DNA from: Variovorax sp. TBS-050B
GTDB taxonomy: Bacteria; Pseudomonadota; Gammaproteobacteria; Burkholderiales; Burkholderiaceae_C
Direction: 5' to 3'
Length of the DNA: 64,000 nt
NCBI RefSeq assembly: GCF_029893635.1
Contig: NZ_JARXYR010000002.1
Span: 1,463,001 to 1,527,000 of the forward strand
The translations under genes were made by a program, and so were the position numbers. The notes below the pieces were generated by a model that was not told the origin of the DNA, made no database searches, and was given only the letters and a program-made list of their open reading frames with translations. Of this stretch, positions 1-7,683 are shown one piece after another (within the stretch, counting starts at the first letter, position 1; each line of letters begins with the position of its first letter).

Positions 1-80
1 GGCTCGAACGCGATCCCTGCCTCGTGCAGCGCGATGTGGGGCGAGAGCGAACAGGCACCGGGCGAGTAGTACAGCTTCAT
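1..80 (-). CDS. Glutathione S-transferase, N-terminal fragment (cut by window edge)
   Basis: Only the first 26 codons are inside the window. The peptide begins MKLYYSPGACSLSPHIALHE, which is the typical first strand and active-site loop of bacterial theta/beta-like glutathione S-transferases (thioredoxin fold with a catalytic Ser/Cys near residue 10). These enzymes conjugate glutathione to electrophiles in the cytoplasm. A GGAG motif lies about nine bases upstream of the ATG, supporting this start. The rest of the gene lies to the left, so nothing can be said on length or the C-terminal helical domain. Confidence 0.8.
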   Translation of the reverse strand, partial: MKLYYSPGACSLSPHIALHEAGIAFE

Positions 81-277
81 GCGATGGATCTCCAACGGAA
101 TGTGTAAATGTGAATTGAATCGATGGACCGAGCGCGATGCTAGCGGTTTTGCGCGCGTCACGTTTTTGTCCTTTTTGTCCTACGGCGGCTCGCGCATGCC
201 GACTATCAGGGGGCCGCGGGCGGATTTCTAAGCTTCTCCGCACAGCAGGCGACGGAGCCTGCTCAAGGAGTAATCAA

Positions 278-463
278 ATGTTGAAATACGCGATCATCTT
301 TGCAGTGATTTCTTTGGTGGCCGCCTTGCTCGGCTTCGGCGGCATCGCAGCCGGCGCGGCCGGCATTGCCAAGCTGCTGTTCGGCCTGTTCCTGGCCCTG
401 GCGCTGCTGTTCGTGGTGCTGGCCGTGCTGGGCGTGGGTGCGGTGAAAAAGGCCATCGACTGA
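278..463 (+). CDS. DUF1328 small membrane protein
   Basis: A 61-residue protein with two hydrophobic segments (about residues 4-26 and 31-54) joined by a Gly/Ala-rich turn and ending in a short charged tail. The pattern [23 protein letters not shown] is close to the DUF1328/YtjA family, small inner-membrane proteins of unknown function common in Proteobacteria and often stress linked. The ATG at 278 is preceded by AAGGAG at 265-270, which rules out the longer in-frame start at 137. A short ORF starts in the stop codon of this gene. Confidence 0.85.
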   Translation: MLKYAIIFAVISLVAALLGFGGIAAGAAGIAKLLFGLFLALALLFVVLAVLGVGAVKKAID

Positions 464-639
464 TGTCGCGGCCCGTTCCCCGCTGGCCGCGCATCCGCTC
501 GCTCGGCCAGATGCTGCAGAGCCCCGCCCACCGCGTGGTGCGGGTGCTGCTCGTGACCCAGGCCCACTGGCAGGTGCCCGAGCCCCGCACGCGCGGGCAG
601 GCGCGGGATCTCTCCGCCGGGCGTATGCTACTGAATTGA
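463..639 (+). CDS. Possible short basic protein, 58 residues
   Basis: An ATG overlaps the stop codon of the DUF1328 gene (TGATG arrangement), which would allow coupled translation. The product would be about 58 residues, rich in Arg and Pro, with no membrane segment and no motif I recognise. It ends just before the hairpin at 645-668. The overlap and position argue for a real gene, the composition (Arg/Pro-rich as in random GC-rich reading) argues against. I treat it as doubtful. Confidence 0.25.
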   Translation: MSRPVPRWPRIRSLGQMLQSPAHRVVRVLLVTQAHWQVPEPRTRGQARDLSAGRMLLN

Positions 640-644
640 TAGCA

Positions 645-668
645 AAAGGCCGCGCTGCTGCGGCCTTT
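645..668 (+). terminator. Hairpin terminator after DUF1328 unit
   Basis: The nine-base arms AAAGGCCGC (645-653) and GCGGCCTTT (660-668) are perfectly complementary around a six-base loop. The A-rich 5' and T-rich 3' sides make it usable on both strands. It separates the DUF1328 gene from mnmG. Just upstream (about 626-643) is GCTA followed by nine bases and TAGC, a small inverted motif that I recall as common in Comamonadaceae intergenic regions. Confidence 0.65.
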
Positions 669-760
669 GGATTGCCCGTACAGCGGGCGCAGGCCGGCCC
701 CGGCGATTAAAATCGGTGCCCCCTTTGCGCAGCGCACGCGTCAGTGGTGCGCCCCCTTTC

Positions 761-2716
761 ATGCTGTACCCCGAAGAATTCGATGTGATCGTCGTTGGCG
801 GCGGCCACGCCGGCACCGAGGCCGCGCTCGCGTCCGCCCGCATGGGCGCCCGCACGCTGCTGCTGTCCCACAACATAGAGACGCTGGGGCAGATGAGCTG
901 CAACCCGTCGATCGGCGGCATCGGCAAGGGCCACCTGGTGAAGGAGGTCGATGCGCTCGGCGGCGCGATGGCCATCGCGACCGACGAGGCCGGCATCCAG
1001 TTCCGCATCCTCAATTCGAGCAAGGGCCCGGCCGTGCGTGCGACCCGCGCCCAGGCCGACCGCGTGCTGTACAAGGCGGCGATCCGCCGGCGGCTCGAGA
1101 ACCAGCCGAACCTGAGCCTGTTCCAGCAGGCGGTCGACGACCTGATGATCGAGGGCGACCGGGTGGTGGGCGCGGTGACGCAGGTCGGCATCGCCTTCCG
1201 CGCGCGGGCCGTGGTGCTGACCGCCGGCACCTTCCTCGATGGCCGCATCCATGTGGGCCTCGACAACTACCAGGCGGGCCGCGCGGGCGATCCGCCGGCG
1301 GTGAGCCTGTCGGCGCGCCTCAAGGAACTGAAGCTGCCGCAGGGCCGCCTCAAGACCGGCACGCCGCCGCGGCTCGACGGTCGCAGCATCGACTTCTCGA
1401 AGTGCACCGAGCAGCCCGGCGACGGCATGCCGGGCGGGGCAGGGCCGATGCCGGTGTTCAGCTTCATGGGCCGCACCGACATGCATCCGCAGCAGATGCC
1501 CTGCTGGATCACGCACACCAATGCACGCACGCACGAGATCATCCGCTCGGGCTTCGACCGCAGCCCGATGTTCACCGGCAAGATCGACGGCGTGGGCCCG
1601 CGCTACTGCCCGAGCGTAGAAGACAAGATCAATCGCTTCGCCGACAAGGAAAGCCACCAGATCTTCCTCGAGCCCGAAGGGCTCACGACCAACGAGTACT
1701 ACCCGAACGGCATTTCGACCAGCCTGCCGTTCGACATCCAGTACCAGCTCGTGCGCTCGATGCCCGGGCTGGAGAACGCCCACATCCTGCGGCCGGGCTA
1801 TGCGATCGAGTACGACTACTTCGATCCGCGCGAGCTCAAGAGCAGCTTCGAGACGCGGTCGATCCAGGGCCTGTACTTCGCCGGGCAGATCAACGGCACC
1901 ACCGGCTACGAAGAAGCCGCGGCGCAGGGCCTGTTCGCGGGCATCAACGCGGCGCTGCAATGCCGCGGCGAGGCGCCCTGGCTGCCGCGCCGCGACGAGG
2001 CCTACCTGGGCGTGCTGGTCGACGACCTGATCACCAAAGGCGTGACCGAGCCCTACCGCATGTTCACGAGCCGTGCCGAGTTCCGGCTGCAGCTGCGCGA
2101 AGACAACGCCGACATGCGCCTGACCGAAGCCGGCCGCAAGCTGGGCTTGGTGGACGACGCACGATGGGATGCCTTCAGCCGCAAGCGCGATGCTGTTTCA
2201 CGTGAAACAGAACGGCTCAAATCGGTCTGGGTGAATCCGCGCAACCTGCCGGCTTCGGAATCGGAGCGCGTGCTCGGCAAGGCGATCGAGCGCGAATACA
2301 ACCTCGCGGACCTGCTGCGCCGGCCGGACGTGAGCTACGAAACGCTGATGTCGCTCGACGGCGGCAAGTACGGCGCCGCGCAGGCGCTGAGCGACACCGA
2401 GATCGAGCAGATCGAGATCTCCGCCAAGTACTCGGGCTACATCGAGCGCCAGCACGATGAAGTGGAGCGCGCCGCGCACTTCGAGAACCTCAAGCTGCCC
2501 GCCAACTTCGATTACGGACAGGTCAAGGCGCTGAGTTTCGAAGTGCGGCAGAAGCTCGACAAGCACCGGCCCGAGACCCTGGGCCAGGCCTCGCGCATCT
2601 CGGGCGTCACACCCGCGGCGATCTCGCTGCTGATGATTCACCTGCGGAAGGGCGGTCACAAGGCCTTCGGCCGCGATGCCGCATCGGAAGCGGCCGCGGA
2701 ATCGCCCGCCCCATGA
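761..2716 (+). CDS. mnmG: tRNA uridine 5-carboxymethylaminomethyl modification enzyme MnmG (GidA)
   Basis: A 651-residue flavoprotein that, with MnmE, modifies U34 in the wobble position of several tRNAs, using FAD, NADH and methylene-tetrahydrofolate. The FAD-binding Rossmann motif VGGGHAG is at residues 12-18, followed by the family signature [18 protein letters not shown] at about 45-62; length is normal. The start at 761 gives the usual [15 protein letters not shown] opening; no strong ribosome site is visible. The stop overlaps the start of rsmG (ATGA), the conserved gidA-gidB pairing near replication origins. An exact parS site lies inside this gene at 2194-2209. Confidence 0.97.
   Translation: MLYPEEFDVIVVGGGHAGTEAALASARMGARTLLLSHNIETLGQMSCNPSIGGIGKGHLVKEVDALGGAMAIATDEAGIQFRILNSSKGPAVRATRAQADRVLYKAAIRRRLENQPNLSLFQQAVDDLMIEGDRVVGAVTQVGIAFRARAVVLTAGTFLDGRIHVGLDNYQAGRAGDPPAVSLSARLKELKLPQGRLKTGTPPRLDGRSIDFSKCTEQPGDGMPGGAGPMPVFSFMGRTDMHPQQMPCWITHTNARTHEIIRSGFDRSPMFTGKIDGVGPRYCPSVEDKINRFADKESHQIFLEPEGLTTNEYYPNGISTSLPFDIQYQLVRSMPGLENAHILRPGYAIEYDYFDPRELKSSFETRSIQGLYFAGQINGTTGYEEAAAQGLFAGINAALQCRGEAPWLPRRDEAYLGVLVDDLITKGVTEPYRMFTSRAEFRLQLREDNADMRLTEAGRKLGLVDDARWDAFSRKRDAVSRETERLKSVWVNPRNLPASESERVLGKAIEREYNLADLLRRPDVSYETLMSLDGGKYGAAQALSDTEIEQIEISAKYSGYIERQHDEVERAAHFENLKLPANFDYGQVKALSFEVRQKLDKHRPETLGQASRISGVTPAAISLLMIHLRKGGHKAFGRDAASEAAAESPAP
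2194..2209. promoter_or_regulatory. parS centromere site (exact consensus) inside mnmG
   Basis: The 16-mer TGTTTCACGTGAAACA is a perfect palindrome and equals the conserved bacterial chromosomal parS consensus bound by ParB. It extends by one more base pair on each side (C...G). It is embedded in the mnmG reading frame, about 3.4 kb upstream of parB itself. ParB loaded here would spread over the mnmG-rsmG-parAB region. Confidence 0.92.
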
Positions 2717-3354
2717 GCGCGCCGCTCGACACGCTGCGCCAGGGCGCGGCCGCGCTGGGCACGGCGCTCAGCGATGCGCAGGCTGAACAACTGCTGGCCT
2801 ACGGCAGCCTGATGCTCAAGTGGAACAAGGTCTACAACCTCACGGCCCTGCGCGATCCCGCCAGCGTGCTCACGCACCATCTGCTCGACAGCCTCGCAGC
2901 CGTCGCGCCGCTGCAGCGCGAGTGGGCAGGGAAGGGCAGGCTGCTGGACGTGGGCTCGGGCGGCGGACTGCCCGGTGTCGTGATCGCGATCCTGCGGCCC
3001 GATCTGGACGTGACCTGCCTTGATGCGGTGGCCAAGAAGGCGGCATTCGTGCAGCAGGTCGCTGCCGAACTCGAACTGCCGAACCTGCGCGGCCTGCATG
3101 CACGCGTGGAATCGCTCTCGGGCAGCTACGAGGTCATCAGCTGCCGGGCTTTCGCCTCCTTGCCGGATTTCTTCAACGGATCGATGCACCTGCTCGCGCC
3201 CGGTGGCGTCTGGCTCGCGATGAAGGGCAAGGTGCCATCCGAGGAACTCGCCGCGCTGCCGGCCGGCGTGTCGGTGTTTCACGTGGAACAACTGGCCGTG
3301 CCGGGCCTCGATGCCGAGCGCTGCATCGTCTGGGCGCGCAAGCCGGCCGCCTGA
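2713..3354 (+). CDS. rsmG: 16S rRNA (guanine-N7)-methyltransferase RsmG (GidB)
   Basis: A 213-residue SAM-dependent methyltransferase that methylates N7 of G527 in 16S rRNA. The SAM-binding loop [14 protein letters not shown] lies at residues 77-90, preceded by the family pattern [13 protein letters not shown] at about 36-48. The start codon overlaps the mnmG stop (ATGA), implying coupled translation. A near-consensus parS site lies close to the 3' end (3275-3290). Length and order are standard. Confidence 0.96.
   Translation: MSAPLDTLRQGAAALGTALSDAQAEQLLAYGSLMLKWNKVYNLTALRDPASVLTHHLLDSLAAVAPLQREWAGKGRLLDVGSGGGLPGVVIAILRPDLDVTCLDAVAKKAAFVQQVAAELELPNLRGLHARVESLSGSYEVISCRAFASLPDFFNGSMHLLAPGGVWLAMKGKVPSEELAALPAGVSVFHVEQLAVPGLDAERCIVWARKPAA
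3275..3290. promoter_or_regulatory. parS-like site with one mismatch inside rsmG
   Basis: TGTTTCACGTGGAACA differs from the parS consensus at one position (G for A at 3286). It lies 1.1 kb from the exact site at 2194 and upstream of parA. Paired parS sites around parAB are usual in Proteobacteria, so a second functional site is likely though weaker. Confidence 0.75.
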
Positions 3355-3468
3355 AAGCCAAAAAGAAGCCGCGGCGCATGTGAAAGCGGGCGCTTCGGCA
3401 TCCTCGCGGTGCGGCTCTGCCTTAGACTCGACGCCTCCCCCTGGCTCTCTTTCTCCGAGGCAAATCCC

Positions 3469-4083
3469 ATGTTCGGCATCGCTGACTACGGCGCTTTCGT
3501 CGCCGCCATCGTCCTCTTTCTCCTGATTCCCGGACCGGGCAACCTGGCGCTGATCACCTCGACCAGCAAGGGCGGGATCAAGGGCGGACTGGCCGCCACG
3601 ACGGGCGTGATCCTCGGCGACCAGTGCCTGATGTGGGCGGCGGTCGCAGGCGTCTCGGCCGTGCTGGCTGCCTACCCGGCCGCCTTTACCGCCGTGCAGT
3701 GGCTCGGTGCTGCCTACCTGGCCTGGCTGGGCGCCCGGATGCTGCTCGCCAAGCCCGGTTCGGCACCGATCCTCCACATCCGCCCGAGCCATTTCCTGCG
3801 GCAGGCCTTCGCGATCACCCTGCTCAATCCCAAGGCGATCGTGTTCTACATGGCCTTCTTTCCGCTGTTCGTGGACCCGGCGCGCCACCAGGGGCTGGTC
3901 ACTTTCGGCGCCATGGCGCTCACCATCGCGGTGCTGACCTTCCTCTACGGCCTGACCTCGACGCTGCTCACGCACTTTCTCGCCGAGCGCATCCGTGCCA
4001 ATCCGCGCATTTCGGCCACGCTCGAAAAGCTCGCGGGCGTCTTCCTCATCGCCTTCGGCGTCAAGCTCGCCATCTCCCGCTGA
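3469..4083 (+). CDS. LysE/RhtB family amino-acid exporter
   Basis: A 204-residue inner-membrane protein with about six hydrophobic segments. It carries the family motif LLIPGPGNLALITSTSKGG at residues 18-36, where PGPG is the hallmark of the LysE/RhtB superfamily (export of lysine, homoserine, threonine or other small metabolites). The substrate cannot be read from the sequence. A GAGG motif precedes the ATG. The stop is only six bases from the parA start, so it is likely cotranscribed with the segregation genes, an unusual neighbour for an exporter. Confidence 0.9.
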   Translation: MFGIADYGAFVAAIVLFLLIPGPGNLALITSTSKGGIKGGLAATTGVILGDQCLMWAAVAGVSAVLAAYPAAFTAVQWLGAAYLAWLGARMLLAKPGSAPILHIRPSHFLRQAFAITLLNPKAIVFYMAFFPLFVDPARHQGLVTFGAMALTIAVLTFLYGLTSTLLTHFLAERIRANPRISATLEKLAGVFLIAFGVKLAISR

Positions 4084-4089
4084 TCTCCC

Positions 4090-4998
4090 ATGGCCAAGAT
4101 TTTCTGCATTGCCAACCAGAAGGGCGGCGTCGGCAAGACCACCACCACGGTCAACCTCGCGGCGGGGCTCGCCAAGGTCGGCCAGCGGGTGCTGATGATC
4201 GACCTCGATCCCCAGGGCAATGCGACCATGGGCTCGGGCATCGACAAGCGGCAGCTCGAACTCACGGTGTACGACGTGCTGCTCGAATCGGCCTCCGTGG
4301 CCGAGGCGCGCGTCAAGGCCGAGCGGCTCGAGGAGGGCGGTTGCGGCTATGACGTGCTGGGCGCCAACCGCGAACTGGCCGGCGCCGAGGTCGAGATGGT
4401 CGCGCTCGACCGCCGGGAGAAGCGGCTGCGCACCGCGCTCGCGGCCGTGGGCGCCGAGTACGACTTCGTGCTCATCGATTGCCCGCCGAGCCTGAGCCTG
4501 CTCACGCTCAACGGCCTCTGCGCCGCCCATGGCGTGATCGTGCCCATGCAGTGCGAGTACTTCGCGCTCGAAGGGTTGACGGACCTGGTCAACACCATCA
4601 AGCAGGTGCATGCCAACCTGAACAAGAACCTGCAGATCATCGGCCTGCTGCGCGTGATGTTCGATCCGCGCATCACGCTGCAGCAGCAGGTGAGCGAGCA
4701 GCTCAAGGCGCATTTCGGCGACAAGGTGTTCGACACCGTGATCCCGCGCAACGTGCGGCTCGCCGAGGCGCCGAGCTACGGCCTGCCGGGCGTGGTGTTC
4801 GACCCGTCGGCGCGCGGCAGCCAGGCCTTCGTGGCCTTCGCCAGCGAGCTGGTCCAGAAGATGCCGCCCGCGAGCGCCTTCGCCTCGACCGCCGCGGCGC
4901 CGCCGATCGCACCGATGGCCGCGCCGCATCTGGCCCTGCCCGAGGACGTGCTGGCGCCCGCCGCCGCGCCCGATGCGGCGAGCGAGAAGAGCGCGTGA
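4090..4998 (+). CDS. parA: Chromosome partitioning ATPase ParA (Soj)
   Basis: A 302-residue deviant Walker-type ATPase. The Walker A motif KGGVGKTT is at residues 11-18, preceded by ANQ, and the Walker B region VLIDCPPSLSLLTLNGL follows at about 128-144. With ParB and parS it segregates newly replicated origins. It has a C-terminal Ala/Pro-rich tail of about 40 residues beyond the usual end. Its stop overlaps the GTG start of the next gene. Confidence 0.96.
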   Translation: MAKIFCIANQKGGVGKTTTTVNLAAGLAKVGQRVLMIDLDPQGNATMGSGIDKRQLELTVYDVLLESASVAEARVKAERLEEGGCGYDVLGANRELAGAEVEMVALDRREKRLRTALAAVGAEYDFVLIDCPPSLSLLTLNGLCAAHGVIVPMQCEYFALEGLTDLVNTIKQVHANLNKNLQIIGLLRVMFDPRITLQQQVSEQLKAHFGDKVFDTVIPRNVRLAEAPSYGLPGVVFDPSARGSQAFVAFASELVQKMPPASAFASTAAAPPIAPMAAPHLALPEDVLAPAAAPDAASEKSA

Positions 4999-5567
4999 AC
5001 ACCCGCACCGTCGATACGCCGGCCGCGGCGCCGCGCGTCCTGCTGCTGCCGGGCTGGCAGAACAGCGGCCCCGGCCATTGGCAGACCGTCTGGGAAACGC
5101 TGCACGGCGACCTGCGCGTCGAGCAGCATGACTGGATGCGGCCGCTGCGGGGCGACTGGTCCGCGCGGCTGGAGGAAGAAGTGCTCGCGGCGCCCGGCCC
5201 CGTGGTCTTCGCCGCCCACAGCCTGGGCTGCATCCTCGTGGCCGCCTGGGCCGCGCATTCGCGCAACACCCACAAGGTGCGCGGCGCGCTGCTGGTGGCG
5301 CCGGGCGACCTCGAACGCGAGGACCTGCACCAGCTGATTCCCGGCTGGGCGCCGATCGTGCGGCAGCCGCTGCCGTTCCCGGCGCTGCTGATCGCCGCCA
5401 ACGACGATCCCTACTGTGACGCCGCGCGCTCGCGCCAGATGGCGGCCGACTGGGGCGCGCGCTTCGTCGACGCCGGCCGCGGCGGCCACCTGAATGCCGA
5501 ATCCGGCCTGGGCGACTGGCCCGAGGGCCGGCAACTGTTGAACGACCTCTCGAAAGACACGCACTGA
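4995..5567 (+). CDS. RBBP9/YdeN-type small alpha/beta hydrolase between parA and parB
   Basis: A 190-residue predicted serine hydrolase of the RBBP9/YdeN (DUF452-like) group. The family opening LLLPGWQNSGPGHWQ is at residues 17-30, the nucleophile Ser76 in AHSLG, a likely Asp in ANDDPYCD (135-142) and the catalytic His165 in GGHLNAESG. The GTG start at 4995 overlaps the parA stop, and the stop shares one base with the parB start, so translation is coupled on both sides. Its substrate is unknown. The position inside a parA-parB operon suggests either constitutive coexpression or a link to segregation that has not been described. Confidence 0.88.
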   Translation: MNTRTVDTPAAAPRVLLLPGWQNSGPGHWQTVWETLHGDLRVEQHDWMRPLRGDWSARLEEEVLAAPGPVVFAAHSLGCILVAAWAAHSRNTHKVRGALLVAPGDLEREDLHQLIPGWAPIVRQPLPFPALLIAANDDPYCDAARSRQMAADWGARFVDAGRGGHLNAESGLGDWPEGRQLLNDLSKDTH

Positions 5568-6514
5568 TGGCGACCAAGAAACCCAAGGGGCTGGGGCGCG
5601 GCCTCGAAGCGCTGCTGGGCCCGACCGCGGCACCCTCGGCCGATCCCACCGGCGCGGGCGAGGGCGCGGCCGCGCAGGCGCCGAACACGCTGATGCTCGA
5701 CCAGATGGTGGCCGGCGTCTACCAGCCGCGCACCCGCATGGACGAGGGCGCGCTCTACGAACTGGCCGAGAGCATCAAGGCCCAGGGCATCATGCAGCCG
5801 ATCCTGGTGCGCCGCCTCGATGCCGATTCCGCCGCCGCCAAGAACGCCGAATACGAAATCATCGCGGGCGAGCGCCGCTTCCGCGCCGCGAAGCTCGCGG
5901 GCCTCGACCGCGTGCCCGTGCTGGTGCGCGACGTGCCCAACGAAGCCGCGGCGGCGATGTCGCTGATCGAGAACATCCAGCGCGAAGACCTCAATCCGCT
6001 CGAAGAAGCCCAGGGCCTGCAGCGCCTGGTCTCAGAGTTTGGGCTCACTCACGAAGCCGCGGCCCAGGCCGTGGGCCGGTCCCGCAGCGCGGCGAGCAAC
6101 CTGCTGCGCCTGCTGAACCTGGCCGAACCGGCGCAGCAGATGCTGATGGCCGGCGACATCGACATGGGCCATGCGCGCGCGCTGCTCTCGCTGGACCGCG
6201 GCACCCAGATCACCGCGGCCAACCAGATCGCCGCCAAGAAGATGTCGGTGCGCGAAGCCGAGGCGCTGGTGAAGAAGCTGGCGGCCGAGTTCACGCTCAC
6301 GCCTTCGCGCCGCAGCAACGACGCCGAGAAGTCGCGCGACCTGCAGCGGGTGGAGGAAGAGCTCGCCGACCTGCTCACCGCCGAGGTCGAGGTGCGGATC
6401 AAGAAGCGCAGCAAGCGCGGCGGCAGGATCGAGGAGAGCGGGGAGCTCGCGATCCACTTCGGCTCCATCGAGGCCCTGAACGGGCTGATCGAACGGATCC
6501 GACGAACGGCCTAG
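5567..6514 (+). CDS. parB: Chromosome partitioning protein ParB (Spo0J)
   Basis: A 315-residue ParB CTPase and DNA-binding protein. The N-terminus KKPKGLGRGLEALLG is the usual ParA-interacting peptide; the conserved GERRFRA box is at residues 101-107, followed by LIENIQREDLNPLEEA and a helix-turn-helix around 160-186 that reads parS; a C-terminal dimerisation domain completes it. The start shares a base with the preceding hydrolase stop. Two parS sites lie upstream in mnmG and rsmG. Confidence 0.96.
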   Translation: MATKKPKGLGRGLEALLGPTAAPSADPTGAGEGAAAQAPNTLMLDQMVAGVYQPRTRMDEGALYELAESIKAQGIMQPILVRRLDADSAAAKNAEYEIIAGERRFRAAKLAGLDRVPVLVRDVPNEAAAAMSLIENIQREDLNPLEEAQGLQRLVSEFGLTHEAAAQAVGRSRSAASNLLRLLNLAEPAQQMLMAGDIDMGHARALLSLDRGTQITAANQIAAKKMSVREAEALVKKLAAEFTLTPSRRSNDAEKSRDLQRVEEELADLLTAEVEVRIKKRSKRGGRIEESGELAIHFGSIEALNGLIERIRRTA

Positions 6515-6545
6515 TTCGCGGGCCCGGACTCCTTCGTTCGCGCAA

Positions 6546-6575
6546 TTGATTCTTGCAATCTTTTACGCGTATCCT
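6546..6575 (+). promoter_or_regulatory. Candidate sigma70 promoter for CsgG-like gene
   Basis: TTGATT (6546-6551) and TATCCT (6570-6575) are separated by 18 bases, upstream of the lipoprotein gene starting at 6624. A small inverted repeat CTAGG...CCTAG (6581-6598) would sit at the start of the transcript. The match is moderate, so this is a candidate only. Confidence 0.4.
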
Positions 6576-6623
6576 CGCCGCTAGGATTTTTAACCTAGTT
6601 GCTGGAGAGAGAGGGAGTCCACC

Positions 6624-7526
6624 ATGAAATTCATCCGGTTTTCGGCCTCGGCCTCGGCCGCGGCAGCGGCCGCGCTGCTGCTGGGCGGCTGCGTCACCAC
6701 CGACATGCAGATGGGCAGCCAGTCCGCCAAGACCATGGCCACCGGCAGCGCGGCCGGTTCGGCCACCGCCGGCGAGAGCGGGCAGCTCGAGCGCTGCGAA
6801 TCGCCGCTCGGCACCGTCTCGCTGATCGAGAACGTCAATGCCGGCTGGTACACCATCCTGACGGGCGAGTACCGCCTGCCGCCCACCGCCAACCTGCTGC
6901 GCCTGCTGGTGCAGCAATCGAACTGCTTCGTGGTGGTCGAGCGCGGCGCGGCCGGCATGAACGCGATGACGCGCGAGCGCGCGCTGATGCAGTCGGGCGA
7001 GATGCGCGGCGGCAGCAACTTCGGCCGCGGCCAGATGGTGGCCTCGGACTACGGGCTCTCGCCCGAGATCGTCTTCAGCAACAGCGATGCCGGCGGCCTG
7101 GGCGGCGCGCTCGGCGGCCTGGTGGGCGGTGGCCGCGGCCGCGCGCTCGCGGCGGTGGGCGGCAGCCTGCAGACCAAGGAAGCCTCGGCGCTGCTGACGC
7201 TGATCGACAACCGCTCGGGCGTGCAGGTGGCCGCTTCCGAGGGCAGCGCCTCGAAGACCGACTTCGGCGGCTTCGGCGGCCTGGCCGGCCGCAGCGGCGC
7301 CGGCGGCCTGGGCGGCTACACCAACACCGCGCAGGGCAAAGTCATCGCCGCGGCGTTCATGGACGCCTTCAACCAGATGGTCCGTTCGCTGCGCAGCTAC
7401 AAGGCGCAGACGGTGCGCGGCCAGGGCCTGGGCGGCGGCGGCCGCCTCGGCGTGGACGGCGGCGCGGCGCCTTCGCAGACCTACGTGCCGCCCGAGCAGC
7501 CGGCGCCGGCGCGCCGCCGCAGGTAA
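6624..7526 (+). CDS. CsgG/HfaB-like outer-membrane lipoprotein
   Basis: A 300-residue lipoprotein precursor with a signal peptide ending in the lipobox LLLGGC (acylated Cys at residue 23). The body has the pattern of CsgG/HfaB proteins: a small-residue-rich segment, LLRLLVQQSNCFVVVERG and a long Gly-rich loop GGLGGALGGLVGGG at about 157-170. CsgG forms curli export pores, but many homologues are of unknown role, and no curli subunit genes are nearby. A ribosome site (GAGAGAGGGAG) precedes the ATG. Followed by a long inverted repeat rather than by a partner gene. Confidence 0.7.
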   Translation: MKFIRFSASASAAAAAALLLGGCVTTDMQMGSQSAKTMATGSAAGSATAGESGQLERCESPLGTVSLIENVNAGWYTILTGEYRLPPTANLLRLLVQQSNCFVVVERGAAGMNAMTRERALMQSGEMRGGSNFGRGQMVASDYGLSPEIVFSNSDAGGLGGALGGLVGGGRGRALAAVGGSLQTKEASALLTLIDNRSGVQVAASEGSASKTDFGGFGGLAGRSGAGGLGGYTNTAQGKVIAAAFMDAFNQMVRSLRSYKAQTVRGQGLGGGGRLGVDGGAAPSQTYVPPEQPAPARRRR

Positions 7527-7541
7527 GCCGAATTCGGACTT

Positions 7542-7659
7542 CCGGACGCAGAGGACGCGAAGGTCACGCGAAGGGCGCGAAAGAGACAGAAGGAATCTTC
7601 GGATCCTTCCTTCTTTCCTTTTGCGTCCTTCGCGAAATCTTCGCGTCCTTCGCGTCCGG
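7542..7659. repeat. Long intergenic inverted repeat, family A copy 1
   Basis: Two 42-base arms, 7542-7583 and 7618-7659, are complementary at most positions; the arms begin with CCGGACGC and consist of variants of GACGCGAAGG. The interior (7589-7615) forms a further stem GAAGG/CCTTC with a cTTCGg tetraloop. Copies with the same arms are at 46005-46111 and, diverged, at 56651-56754. It lies between two convergent genes, so it may also act as a two-way terminator. Confidence 0.85.
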
Positions 7660-7683
7660 TCAGCCCGCTTCTGCGGGCCGCGA

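Noticed and set aside
2656..5688. A 1010-codon open frame opposite rsmG, LysE, parA and parB
   Set aside because: It is the complement of well-identified genes; Arg/Pro/Gly-rich composition is an artefact of high GC content.
6624..7526. Curli export system
   Set aside because: A CsgG-like lipoprotein alone; no CsgA/B/E/F genes in the window.
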